Assembly: GCF_004027225.2 (NCBI RefSeq)
Contig: NW_022651109.1
Span: 1-64,000, forward strand
DNA length: 64,000 bases
Source of the DNA: Strigops habroptila
Taxonomy: Eukaryota > Chordata > Aves > Psittaciformes > Psittacidae
Reading direction: 5' to 3'
Numbering within the stretch: the stretch's first letter is position 1; every line of letters starts with the position of its first letter. The notes under the pieces were generated by a model. That model had not been told where the DNA came from, searched no databases, and worked only from the letters and a program-made list of their open reading frames with translations. Made by a program: the position numbers and the translations under genes. Shown piece after piece: positions 47,501-57,686 of the stretch.

Positions 47501-50500
47501 CTGCTGCTTCCAATGGCTTCATCCTTCATCTTCTTCTCCTTCCAGGTCCTTCTTGCCCTCGTCATTCCCACTATGAGCTCTGTGGGACCAGCTGCCCAGC
47601 CACATGCCGTGGTATCTCCAATGCTTGTGGCTCAACCCCATGCACTGAAGGTTGCTTCTGCGACCAGGGCTTTGTCCTCAGTGGGGACGAGTGTGTCCCG
47701 GAGGCCGAGTGTGGTTGTGAGCACCAGGACCTCTACTACAAGAAGGGTGAGGTCTTCTTCTCGTCATGCCGGGAGAGGTGCCGTTGTGAAGCCAACGGGG
47801 TGGTGGAGTGCCAAGAGGTCTTCTGCGGTGCCCATGAGGAGTGCCGGGTGGAGGATGGGGTCTTGGGCTGCTACCCCACCAGTTATGGGCGCTTGGTGGT
47901 GTCTGGTGACCCCCATTACGTGACGTTTGATGGAAGGGCCTTTGACCTCCTGGGTTCCTGCACCTACATCTTGGTGCAGATCTGCAAGCCAGAGAAGTGG
48001 TTGACGGACTTCTCGGTGCTGCTGGAGCATGATGTGGGCCACCGGGGCAATGTGGCCTTGATGAAGAAGGTGGTCACCTCCATCCATGGCCACACGGTCA
48101 GCATGGAGAGGGGACGGCGCTGGGAGGTCATGGTAAGTTGGGTGGGTGCTGCATGGACGTGCAGATATGGCCCATATCTCCATGTAAACCCTTCCTCATC
48201 CTATGTCCACACCTTAGGTGGACGGAGAACGCTACACGCTGCCCTTGGTCACCAAGGACAAGAAGCTACGGGTTGGCCAAGAAGGCAACAACATTGTCCT
48301 CCAGACCATGGCTGGCATCCGGCTCCTCTACAACGTGGCCACCTACCTCCTGGTCACCATCCCTGATGCCTACAAGGGCCACGTGTGCGGATTAGGTGGC
48401 AACTACAATGGGGACCCCAGTGATGACTTCCAGTTGCCTGGTGGCTCCTTGGCACAGAGCACTGAGGACTTTGTCACCTCCTGGAAGGTCCATGCGGAGG
48501 ATGGAACATGCACCGATGGCTGCACCACCACCGTCTGCCCTATTTGTGATGCCACCAATGTCACTCCCTACGTGGGCAGTGGCTCCTGTGGGATCATCCA
48601 GGATCCGATGGGACCTTTCAGCTCCTGCCACCCAAAGGTGAGCCCGGTGGAGTATTTCAACCATTGTCTCCACGATGTCTGTGCTGCTGATGGAGCTCCT
48701 GAGGTCCTCTGCCACAGCATCCAAGCCTATGCTGCTGCTTGTCAAGCTGCCACCGCCGAGGTCAAAGCGTGGAGAACATCCACTTTCTGCCGTAAGTTCT
48801 CCAGAACATCTCCAAGAAGCCACCTCAGCTCCTGTTCTCCTCCAAACCCCACGGTTTCCCCCATAAAACCCATCCAGTTTGACCATTGTGGCTTTGGAGG
48901 CAAGTTCTCCATCACTGTCCACACCAAGAAGATATACAAGTGACCTCCGTGATATCAAAGCTGCCTTTTGCTTAACTCACCCCAAACTCCACCAAATAGC
49001 CCCAAAATCACCTTCAAACCACCTAAAGAAGCTAATTTTGGGGCTCCAATCACCCATTTCCTTCCCAAAACCCACCTTAGAAGGAAGGAATTCCATCCCA
49101 CCACCTCCAGAACATCATCATGTATCTAAGGAGGTGGAAATGGGTGCCCATCAATGTGCTTGTGATCTGAAATGCTTCCATTTGGGTGTTCAAAGCAGGA
49201 TTTGGTTGATTGAACATCTTCTGGTGGCATCAGAGGTGGCCAAGGGCATTGCTGGGGATGTCCCATTGGGTCCAGGTCATGTTTTGGGTGGCAATAATGG
49301 TGTTTCTCCTTCTTGTCCAGCTCTCTCCTGTCCACCCCATAGTCACTATGAGCTCTGCACCCGCACGTGTGACTTCACGTGCTCCAGCCTCTCCATGGCA
49401 GCCCCATGCACTTGGACGTGCTTTGAGGGATGTCAATGTGATGATGGGTACCTCTTCGATGGAGATACCTGCGTGTCTTTGGAGCAATGTGGCTGCTTGC
49501 ACCAGGGAAGGTACTTCAAGGTGAGGTTGGCCATCAAGGCTTTGGTTGAGGGAGGGTAGTGGGTTGTCCCATCTAGATGATGCGACTGGTTTGGAGATAC
49601 CATCTTTGATGAGGTTGGTTGTCCCATCTCATTGATGTAACTGGTTTGGAGATACCATCTTTGATGAGGTTGGTTGTCCCATCTCATTGGTGTAACTGGT
49701 TTGGAGATACCATCTTTGATGAGGTTGGTTGTCCCATCTCATTGATGTAACTAGTTTGGGGTCTCAACCTTCAGTGAGGTGGGTTGTCCCATCGAGATGA
49801 TGCAACAGGCTTGGCACCTCCATCTTCGATGGGATCATCTTAAGGCCACATGTCCAGAAGAACACTGTTGATAACATCCCAAAATCCATGGTTTGTTCCT
49901 CTGGAAAAGGAAAACCAATTCCTTGAGCCCCACCTTCTCCACCATCTCCATGTCCTGGTTTTTCTCTCCCTTTGGGATCTCCTCTCCCATTGGAGATGGG
50001 AAATCCCACCCCCAGAACCTGGAGATGGTTGATCCATATGGACCGACCTCTGATCTTTCCCTTTCCAGGCAGGTGAGACCATCATCTCTAACAACTGCAC
50101 CACAAGATGCACTTGCCACCCATCCCAGGGCCTTGTCTGTGAGGACATCCGGTGTCCCCACGACCAGGTCTGCTCCACACGGGACGGGGCTCAGCTCTGT
50201 GTCAAGCAGCAAGGCCAATGTCACCTCACTCCTGGGGCCTCCTTGAGCACCTTTGATGGCACCAAGGGAATGCTCCTCACCAGTGGCACCTACAAAGTGG
50301 CCGCCCTTTGCAACGAGCAGTCACCCAACTGGTTCAAGGTGGTGGTGGAGGTCAATGAGTGCCGGGAGGACAATGTCCCTGCTGCCGTTGCCATCTTCAT
50401 CTTCTTCCGTGAGGCTTTCATCACCATCAACACCAACATGGAGGTGTCGGTAAGGTGGGGCAAGGACATGGGCAGCCCTTGAGGATGACCAAGAAGGAGT

Positions 50501-51031
50501 CATTAAAGGGAGTTGGGTGGGATTATCTCCTCCTTTTGAGGTGATCAACCCCTGTTTCATCCCAATCCTCCCTTCTCCTTGCTGCAGGTCAATGGTCTTT
50601 CCACCCATCTCCCAACCAATGTGTCCAAAGCCATCTCCTTGAGCACCACAAATGGGAACGTCACCATCTCCCATACATCAGGCATGGATGTGCTCTTCAG
50701 CCCCAAAGGTGCGGTGACAATCACTGTTGGGGCCACCATGGTCAACCGCCTCTGTGCTCCTTGTGGCAACTTCAATGGAGACCCCAAGGATGACCTGAAG
50801 CTTCCCGATGGTCGCGTTGTGAGGAGCATCGCTGAGGTGGTTGATGCCTGGAAAGCCAAGGACTTTGTGGGCTGGTGAGTGAGCTGGAGAGATGTCCCCA
50901 TCCCAACGGGGTGAGATGGTTCGAAGCTCGGCAGGGTAGGGACCAACCTCCATGGGGCAGCAATGGGTTGGGTACGGTGGCCTCCAAGGATGGGCTTCTC
51001 CAGCTTCTTTGGTTTCATCCACAGCGACTGA
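41552..51031 (+). CDS. FCGBP: FCGBP-like (IgGFc-binding protein) gene, four vWD units, short paralogue
   Basis: Twelve exons give one frame of about 1,713 codons: 41552-41606, 42014-43261, 43704-44020, 44336-44660, 45014-45609, 46563-47127, 47546-48132, 48218-48791, 49321-49520, 50069-50449, 50588-50874 and 51025-51031 (TGA at 51029). The signal peptide is split by an intron: MNRGEADVLLRGCTIVFW then GLLWLLSVSASA. Next come the IgGFc-binding domain and four vWD units matching units 4-7 of the minus-strand paralogue. GDPH is intact in units 2 and 3, changed in unit 1 (ALQYHTFDG) and absent in unit 4. Unit 1 lacks nearly all of its C8 domain. Unit 3 reads CGLGG instead of CGLCG. The start exon rests on phase and hydrophobicity only. 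A GTAAGT after the stop suggests a spliced 3' UTR; no poly(A) signal was found. Confidence 0.88.
42014..43261 (+). CDS. Plus FCGBP-like gene, signal core and IgGFc-binding N-terminal domain exon
   Basis: This 1,248-base exon starts after TCCTCTTCCAG. It encodes the signal-peptide core LLWLLSVSASA, then LPHLGEDFVVAFMQNGL, LLLTGYSPFTSITIS, FTGHTCLARFTQCDHLVEQL, GIQVIFFADGG, GYENYALLIAK and GIREQKAYGLAAVCDS. It aligns along its length with the minus-strand exon 31745-32965. Confidence 0.88.
43330..43655. repeat. Tandem repeat in FCGBP-like intron (GTTGACCATCTATGGTGATG)
   Basis: Three to four copies of a unit of about 90-100 bases with GGTGCTGGTTGACCATCTA and ACAAGTGGTCAACC. Confidence 0.75.
43704..44660 (+). 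CDS. Plus FCGBP-like gene, unit 1: microdomain and vWD with C8 missing
   Basis: Exons 43704-44020 (DPCRLLKCRMKETCKL microdomain, then ALQYHTFDG in place of GDPH) and 44336-44660 (CGLCGNFNED). The second exon is 325 bases against about 570 in sister units. It stops after the first C8 residues at LQDTC and its donor keeps the phase to the next TIL exon. The unit equals minus-strand unit 4. Confidence 0.83.
45014..47127 (+). CDS. Plus FCGBP-like gene, unit 2: TIL, vWD, C8
   Basis: Exons 45014-45609 (CPENSHFEACGTACPATC; GDPHYTTFDG) and 46563-47127 (CGLCGNANGD; C8 ending WRTPTFC). Nearly the same as minus-strand unit 5. A CR1 fragment lies in the intron. Confidence 0.88.
46205..46500 (+). mobile_element. 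CR1 LINE 3' fragment (sense on plus)
   Basis: CR1 tail features: GGATGAGGAGAAACAGCTTCC, GTGGGACATTGGAATGGG, GATCTAGTGGAAGGTGCCC and CAAGGCCCCTTCCAACCC. It lies in an intron of the plus FCGBP-like gene, in the gene's own direction. Confidence 0.83.
47546..48791 (+). CDS. Plus FCGBP-like gene, unit 3: TIL, vWD, C8
   Basis: Exons 47546-48132 (CPRHSHYELCGTSCPATC; GDPHYVTFDG) and 48218-48791 (CGLGGNYNGD; C8 ending WRTSTFC). One CGLCG cysteine is replaced by glycine. The matching minus-strand unit 6 instead lost GDPH and the other cysteine. Confidence 0.86.
49321..51031 (+). CDS. Plus FCGBP-like gene, unit 4: TIL, vWD without C8, terminal microexon
   Basis: Exons 49321-49520 (TIL), 50069-50449 (CTTRCTCHPSQGLVC, vWD start LSTFDG without GDPH), 50588-50874 (CAPCGNFNGD to KDFVG) and 51025-51031, which completes Cys-Asp and stops. 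This mirrors the end of the minus-strand gene. Confidence 0.84.
49590..49760. repeat. 60-base tandem repeat in FCGBP-like intron
   Basis: Three near-identical copies of a 60-base unit beginning GATGAGGTTGGTTGTCCC and containing AACTGGTTTGGAGATACC, with diverged edge copies on both sides. Confidence 0.88.
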
Positions 51032-51249
51032 CACACAAAGCCAAGGAAGTGACGCGGGTAAGTGAAGTCTTCTCCTCGTTCCTGCCCCACCTCATGCTCC
51101 TGGAGCTCCCCCATGGAGGAGGCCTCACTTGCTCCATCTTCCATAACGAAGAACCTGGATAACTGGGGAGTTCTGGTGTCTCAGCATGGACCAACCATAG
51201 AGAGACATATGTGGGGAGTAGGAGAACCTTCTGAAATGGGTTTAGAGCC

Positions 51250-51365
51250 ATTGTGACCAGTATAGAACCAGTTTAACCCAATCTAGAACCATTTTGCCCA
51301 GTATAGACCCAGTTTAACCCAATCTAGACCCATTTTAACCCAATCTAGACCCATTTTGCCCCATA
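51250..51365. repeat. CCAATCTAGACCCATTTTAA tandem repeat
   Basis: About five copies of a 20-25-base unit, just downstream of the plus FCGBP-like stop. Confidence 0.8.
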
Positions 51366-52490
51366 AAGCCGCATTTTCCTGACCACAGAGCACCCCAAAG
51401 CCACCACCTCAAAGCCAATGGAGATGCCTCCAAGCTCCATCCCATCTCCAGCATCTCCTCGCTTGCCCTTGCACCTCTCCCACCACCCTGTCCTCACTCC
51501 ACCACCTTCCCCACACCTTTCCATACCGTTGCTTGTCCTGCATGTCACCTCCACGCCAATGTCCACCACCCTAATGTGCCCTTATGCCACCATTTCACAC
51601 CTTCTTCCCATCTTCTGCTGGTGACAAGGAGGACATTGGATGAGGTCTCAATGATGGGGTGGGTGGTGAGGAGATGACTTCAAGTTTTGGTGGCATCCAA
51701 GACATGGAAGATGAAGCCAACACCACCATAAGGCTTGAGAACATCCTGACCACCCCCCCATGAATGAAGACAGGATGAAACCATGGATTGACCCCATCTA
51801 CCCATGGTTCTATTGAACAAAACTCACCTTTTGGGAAGGAGATGATGAACTTTCCACCTCTCCGTGAGGGTGAGGTGGTTCCTCTTCCAAGGGCGGACCT
51901 TGATGTCCACCCATATTCCATGTCTTTCAGCTATGCCTCCAACCTTGTGCGGATGGAAGTGGAAGCCCCCATCTACCCCATGCAGTAGGTGAGACCACGT
52001 TGGGATTGACATGAGAAGACACCTCCCACCCTCACCAATCCTTGTCCATGCTCCATGCTTCCAAAGGCACCAATGGGTTTCTCAGGTTGAGGTTCTTCAA
52101 TGGTAGGAGGAAAACCAGCCTGGAGCTATGGTGGACATCAACGGGAGCAGGTCCTATGGCCTCAAACACCTCCAAAACCATGGAAAATGTTTGATCCAAC
52201 CTCAAATTATGGAGGACAAAGGGATATTTGGAAGACCTGATCTCCACCAGGTAGAACTGGAAGCTTGGATGATCCATCTCATGATGGATCATGAAGAGAA
52301 GCCAAAATCAGCTTAAAATCAAGACCAACAGACCTGAATCCCATCGTTTTCCCCCCAAAATGCACTATTCCCATCTCGTGGTTTCCATGGAATGCTGCTT
52401 GTGGCTGAGTCAACCATTAAACCCTTTTGCTTGTGGCTTTGTGGAGCTTCTTCTGCTTTGAACACGGGCTTGGGAATGGGAGAGAGTCCA
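51366..52490. other. Intergenic sequence without recognisable gene
   Basis: Ordinary mixed sequence between the plus FCGBP-like gene and the CR1 copy. It may hold spliced 3' UTR of that gene, since a donor follows its stop at 51059. Short open frames show no family features. Confidence 0.4.
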
Positions 52491-52494
52491 TAGG

Positions 52495-52875
52495 AGGCTA
52501 TGGAGATGCTCCAAGGCCATGGAGCACCTCTGCTATGGAGATAGAGAGAGCTGGGGTTGTCCAACCTGGAGAAGAGAAGGGTCCATGGAGACCTTGGAGC
52601 ACCTTCTCGGACTTAAAGGGACCACCAGAAACCTGGAGATGGGCTTTGGACAAGGGATGGAGGGATGGGATGAGGAGAAACAGCTTCCAACTGGAAGAGG
52701 GAAGCATTGGATGGGATCCAAGGGAGAAGTTCTTCACCATGAGGGTGGTGGGATGCTGGAATGGGTTGAATGGAGAAGGTTTGGGATGACCAGGTTGGAC
52801 AGGGCTTGGAGCAACCTGGTCTAGTGGAAGGTGTCCATGTCCCTTGGTTCGAAGGAGATGGTCTTCAAGGTCCAT
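52495..52875 (+). mobile_element. CR1 LINE 3' fragment (sense on plus)
   Basis: Clear CR1 tail: GAGCTGGGGTTGTCCAACC, CTGGAGAAGAGAAGGGTCC, GGATGAGGAGAAACAGCTTCC, CAGGTTGGACAGGGCTTGG and CTAGTGGAAGGTGTCC. A short piece of the same tail follows in reverse orientation at about 52880-52930 (CCAAACCTTCTCCATTCAACC). Confidence 0.88.
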
Positions 52876-53049
52876 CCCAACCTATCCCTGTTAATCCCAA
52901 ACCTTCTCCATTCAACCCATTCCGATGTCCCATCTCCATTCCAGAGCTGCTCGAGTCCTGGAATCTTCCACTTCCCACAGCAATCCCATAGGACTGGGGT
53001 GACTTGAGAACATCCTGAGGGGAATGGTGGTGGAGAATCCACCAGTAAC

Positions 53050-53450
53050 TTATTAGAGTGAATTCCAAAGGTATTGGAACAGATCCCAAAGGAATTGGAG
53101 TGAATCCCAATGTAATTAAATCAAATCCCAAAGCAATTAAATCAAATCCCAAAGTCATTGAATCAAATCCCAAAGCAATTGAATCAAATCCCAAAGCAAT
53201 TAGGACAAAACCCAAAGGAATTGGATCGAACCCCAAAGGAATTGGAGCAGATCCCAAAGGAATTGGATCGGATCCCAAAGCAATTAAATCAAATCACAAC
53301 CCAATTAAACCAGATACCAGAGGAATTGGAGTGAATCCCAATGTAATTAGGACAAAACCCGAAGGAATTGGATCAGATCCCAGAGGAATTGGATCAAATC
53401 CCAAAGGAGTTGGAGTGGATTCCAAAGCAATTCGAACCCCCCAAAGTACT
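53050..53450. repeat. 20-base minisatellite (AATCCCAAAGGAATTGGATC)
   Basis: About 20 copies with AAAGCAATTAAATC and AATGTAATTAGG variants. Confidence 0.93.
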
Positions 53451-53499
53451 TAGAAGAGGATGGAAAAACCCCAAAGGCCCTTCAAATGATCCCAATGGA

Positions 53500-53870
53500 G
53501 TTGCAGCAGTGAATAGAAATATCAGAGCCATTAATTAGAATATTAAAGGAATTAATAGAAATATCCAAGTAATTAATAGAAATATGAAAGTAATTTGTAG
53601 AAATATTGAAGTATGAATAGAAATATCAGAGCAATTAATAAAAACAACAAGCAATTAATAGAAATATTAAGCAATTAATAGAAATACCAGAGCAATTAAT
53701 AGAGAGATCAGAGGAATTAATAGAGCTATCAAACAATTAATAGAAATATCAGAGCAACTAATAGAGATATCAAAGGAATTAATAGAGCTATCAAACAATT
53801 AATAGAAATATCAGAGCAATTAATAGAGATATCAAAGGAATTAATAGAGATATCAAACAATTAACAGAAA
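53500..53870. repeat. AT-rich 21-base minisatellite (AATTAATAGAAATATCAGAGC)
   Basis: About 17 copies of a unit such as TTAATAGAAATATCAGAGC. It is strongly AT-rich between GC-rich repeat blocks. Confidence 0.93.
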
Positions 53871-54960
53871 TATGGGTGCTATAGGGTGTCTATGGGTGCT
53901 ATGGGGGTCTATGGGTGCTATGGGGTGCCAATGGGTGCTATGGGGGTCCATGGGTGCTATGGGGCGCCAGTGGGTGCTATGGGGGTCCATGGGTGCTATG
54001 GGTGCCAATGGGTGCTATGGGGGGGTCCATGGGTGCTATGGGTGCCAATGGGTGTCAATGGGTGCCGCTCTCTGGGCCGTGGTGCCCTGGAGCCGCCCGT
54101 TCATTTACTCAGCAATTAACGGCGACAGGGAGGGACCGGGGGAGGGGGCGGGCACTTTTAGGGGGGCCCTTTGGGTCCTTTTGGGTCCCTTTGGGGGGTC
54201 CCTTGGGGGGGTGTCTCTCAAAAGTCTGGGTCACTTTGGGGGGGTCTGTTTGGGTCCCTTTTGGGTGCAATGCAGAGGTCCCTCTGGGGGCAATGGGGGG
54301 TTCCCTCTGGGGGCAATGGGGGGGTTCTTTGGGTCCTTTTGGGGGGGTAATGGGGGGGTCCCTTTGGGGGGAAATGGGGGGTCCTTTTGGGTCCCATAAA
54401 GGGACAATGGGGGGTCCCTTTAGGGGCAATGGAGGGCCCCTTTGGATCATTTTGGGGAAGTCTCTTTTGTGTCCCATTGGGTCTTTTTGGGGGGGTCTCT
54501 TTAGGTCCCTTTGGGTCCCTTTTGGGGGGATCTCTTTGGGGGCAATGGGGGGGGTCCCTTTGAGGGGTCCTTCTTGGGTACTTGTGGGGGGTTCCTTTTG
54601 GGTCCCTTTGGGAGCAATGGGGGGGTCCCTTTGAGTCTATTTGGGTCCCTTTGGGATGGCAATGAGAGGGTCCTTTTGGGTCCCTTTTGGGGGCAATGGG
54701 GGGGGCCCTTTAGGTCTCTTTGGGTCCCTTTTGGAGGCAAGGGGGGGGTCACTTTGGGGATGTCCCTTTATGGGGTAATAGGGGGTATTTTTGAGTCCCT
54801 TTATGGGGTAATAGGGGGTCCCTTTGGGTCCCTTTATGGGCCAATGGTGGGTCCCTTTTGGGGGGGTCCCTTTAGGTCCCTTTGTGTCCTCTTTGGGTCC
54901 CATTGTGGGGGTCCCTTTGGGTCCCTTTAGGTCCCTTTGGGGGTGTCTATGGGTGAGGCA
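53870..54960. repeat. G-rich repeats (TGGGTGCTATGGGG; GGGTCCCTTTGGGGG)
   Basis: 53870-54070 has TGGGTGCTATGGGGGTCCA units; 54170-54950 has GGGTCCCTTTGGGGGCAATG units. Between them is 100 bases of ordinary sequence with no gene seen. Both blocks are rich in G runs. Confidence 0.88.
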
Positions 54961-55194
54961 ACGCCAGGGGGGTCCTTGCGTACCTTTGGGGTGTCTTCCC
55001 CCCCCCCTTGCCTGGTCCCTGTGTGCTCTGTGGGGCCCAACCCAACCTCCCCCCCCCACCTCTCCTCATTCCATTGTTCTGGAAAACAAAAGGCTCCGGC
55101 TCAATTATCCCAAGCAGGGGAGCGGAGGGACCTGAGGGACGGGACAGGGAGTGGGAATGGGGGTGGGAATGGGGGAGGCAGCGTGGGGAAGGGT

Positions 55195-56465
55195 GGAGGG
55201 ATGGACATAAGGATGGGGGGATGGATGATGGATGATGGGTGGAGATGAGGATTGATGAAGATGAAGATGGATGGATGGAGATAAGGATGGAGATAAGGAA
55301 GCATGGATGGAGATGAGAATGATGGGCATAAGGATGGATGGATGGAGATAAGGATGGAGATAAGGATGGAGATAAGGAAGCATGGATGGAGATGAGGACG
55401 ATGGACATAAGGATGGATGGATGGAGATAAAGAAGGATGGATGGAGATAAGGATGATGGACATAAGGATGGATGGATGGAGATAAAGAAGGATGGATGGA
55501 GATAAGGATAGATGATGATGGATGATGGGTGGGTGGATGGATGGATGGATGGATGGACGGACGGATGGATGGATAGATGAATGGATGGATAATGGATGAT
55601 GGTGATGGATGGAGATAAGGCTGGATGATGGATGGATGGGGATAAGGCTGGATGGATGGGGATAAGGCTGGATGATGGATGGATGAGGATAAGGCTGGAT
55701 GGATGGGGATAAGGCTGGATGATGGATGGATGGGGATAAGGCTGGATGGATGAGGACAAGGCTGGATGGTAGGGGATAAGGCTGGACGGATGGGGATAAG
55801 GCTGGGTGGATGAGGAGAAGGCTGGATGGATGGGGATAAGGCTGGATGGATGGGGATAAGGCTAGATGGATGAGGATAAGGCTGGATGATGGATGGATGG
55901 ATGGGGATAAGGCTGGATGGATGAGGATAAGGCTGGATGATGGATGGATGGGGATAAGGCTGGACGGATGGGGATAAGGCTGGATGATGGATGGATGAGG
56001 ATAAGGCTGGATGGATGAGGATAAGGCTGGATGATGGATGGATGAGGATAAGGCTGGATGGATGGGGATAAGGCTGGATGATGGACGGATGAGGATAAGG
56101 CTGGATGGATGGGGATAAGGCTGGATGGATGGGGATAAGGCTGGATGATGGATGGATGAGGATAAGGCTGGATGGATGGGGATAAGGCTGGATGATGGAT
56201 GGATGAGGATAAGGCTGGATGGATGGAGATAAGGCTGGATGATGGATGGATGGGGATAAGGCTGGGTGGATGGGGATAAGGCTGGATGATGGATGGATGA
56301 GGATAAGGCTGGATGGATGGGGATAAGGCTGGATGATGGATGGATGAGGATAAGGCTGGATGGATGGGGATAAGGCTGGATGGATGGGGATAAGGCTGGA
56401 TGATGGATGGATGGGGATAAGGCTGGATGATGGATGGATGGGGATAAGGCTGGATGATGGATCAT
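55195..56465. repeat. GGATGGAT/GGGATAAGGCTGGAT satellite upstream of the module-array gene
   Basis: 1.27 kb: first GGATGGAGATAAGGATGG units, then (GGAT)n, then about 35 copies of GGATGGGGATAAGGCTGG with or without ATGATGGAT spacers. Every copy holds GATAAGG, a GATA-factor consensus. It ends about 210 bases upstream of the TATA-like element of the next gene. Minus-strand frames of over 500 codons are artefacts. Confidence 0.93.
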
Positions 56466-56564
56466 GATGGATGATGGACGGATGATGATGATGGACCAAG
56501 AAGAACACCCCCCCACCCGCCGCCCTCCTGGCGCCAGCCTGGCCCCAGCTGCTCCAGCCCCAGA

Positions 56565-56726
56565 TCTTATCTCTGCCCAGGGGGCAGGCCCTGCCCCCCG
56601 CCCAGCGACCAATGGGGTGGCACTGGGGGGTCGGAGCCAGCACCCCATTGGTTGATGCCACCCCATTGGGGCCCTACAAAAATGCGGCACTCCTGGAAGG
56701 ACCCACAGCTCCGTGGCCCTGCAGTG
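56565..56726 (+). promoter_or_regulatory. Promoter and non-coding exon 1 of the module-array gene
   Basis: A CCAAT box at 56609-56613, inverted CCAAT boxes (ATTGG) at 56647 and 56665, and a TATA-like TACAAAA at 56675-56681 precede a short leader. The leader ends CCCTGCAGTG before GTGAGTCC (donor after 56726). The next exon opens with CAG then the ATG at 57687. All parts are read directly; function is inferred. Confidence 0.6.
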
Positions 56727-56734
56727 GTGAGTCC

Positions 56735-57655
56735 TGGAACTATGGGGTGTCTATGGGGTGCTATGGGGGTCTATGGGGTCAATGGGTGTCCATGGGGTGT
56801 CCATGGGGGTCTATGGGGGTCTATGGGGTCAATGGGTGTCCATGGGGGTCTATGGGGCAGGGTGGGTCCTGGACACCTGGGTCCCATTTCCATACTGGGG
56901 ATGTCTATGGGGTGTCTATGGGGTGTCTATGGGGTCTATGGGTTCCATGGGGCATGGTGAGTCCTGGACCCCCAGGACACATTTCCATACTGGGGCATCT
57001 ATGGGGGCATCTATGGGATCTCTATGGAGGTTTATGGGGTGTCTACGGGGGCCTATGGGGTGTCTATGGGAGGTTATGAAAGTCTATGGGGGGGGGTCTA
57101 TGTGTTCTATGGGGCAGGGTGAGTCCTGGACCCCTGGGTCTCCTTTCCATACTGGAGCATCAATGGGGTGTCTATGGGGTCTATGAAGTTTATGGGGGTC
57201 CAAGGGGGTCTTTGGGGTATATGGAGTGTCTATGGGCTATCTATGGGGTGTTCATGGGGGTCTATGGAGTGTCTATGGGGATTCTATGGGGTCTATGGGG
57301 TCTATAGGGCATGGTGAGTCCTGAACCCCTGGCTCCCATTTCCATACTGGGTGGGTGGGGGGGGTCTATGGGCTGTCTATGGGCTGTCCAGGGGGGTTCT
57401 ATGGGGTCTATGGGACAGGATGGGTCCTGGGTCCCTGGGTCCCATTTCCATACTGGGGGGTCTGTGGGCTGTCTATGGGGGTCTTCGGAGTATATGGGGT
57501 GTCTATGGGCTGTCTATAGGCTACCTATGGGGTGTCCATGGGGGTCTGTGGACTGTCTATGGGGATTCTATGGGGTCTATGGAGCAGGGTGGGTCCCATT
57601 TCCATACTAGAGTGTCTATGGGAGGTCTATTGGTGTCTATGTGGGTCTATGGGGT
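56735..57655. repeat. TCTATGGGG repeat with recurring 45-base donor-like box in intron 1
   Basis: The intron is built of GGTGTCTATGGGG-type units. Six times, at about 56857, 56948, 57115, 57310, 57415 and 57585, a longer box appears containing GGTGAGTCCTGGACCCC or a variant and then CCCATTTCCATACTGG. The first part of the box copies the exon 1 donor. Confidence 0.85.
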
Positions 57656-57686
57656 CTCACCATCCTCTCTCCAACCTGTGGGGCAG

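Noticed and set aside
55101-56690. Minus-strand frames of 518 and 529 codons (HPALSPSIHHP)
   Set aside because: They arise from the GGATGGGGATAAGG satellite; two overlapping frames are open at once and there is no leader or homology.
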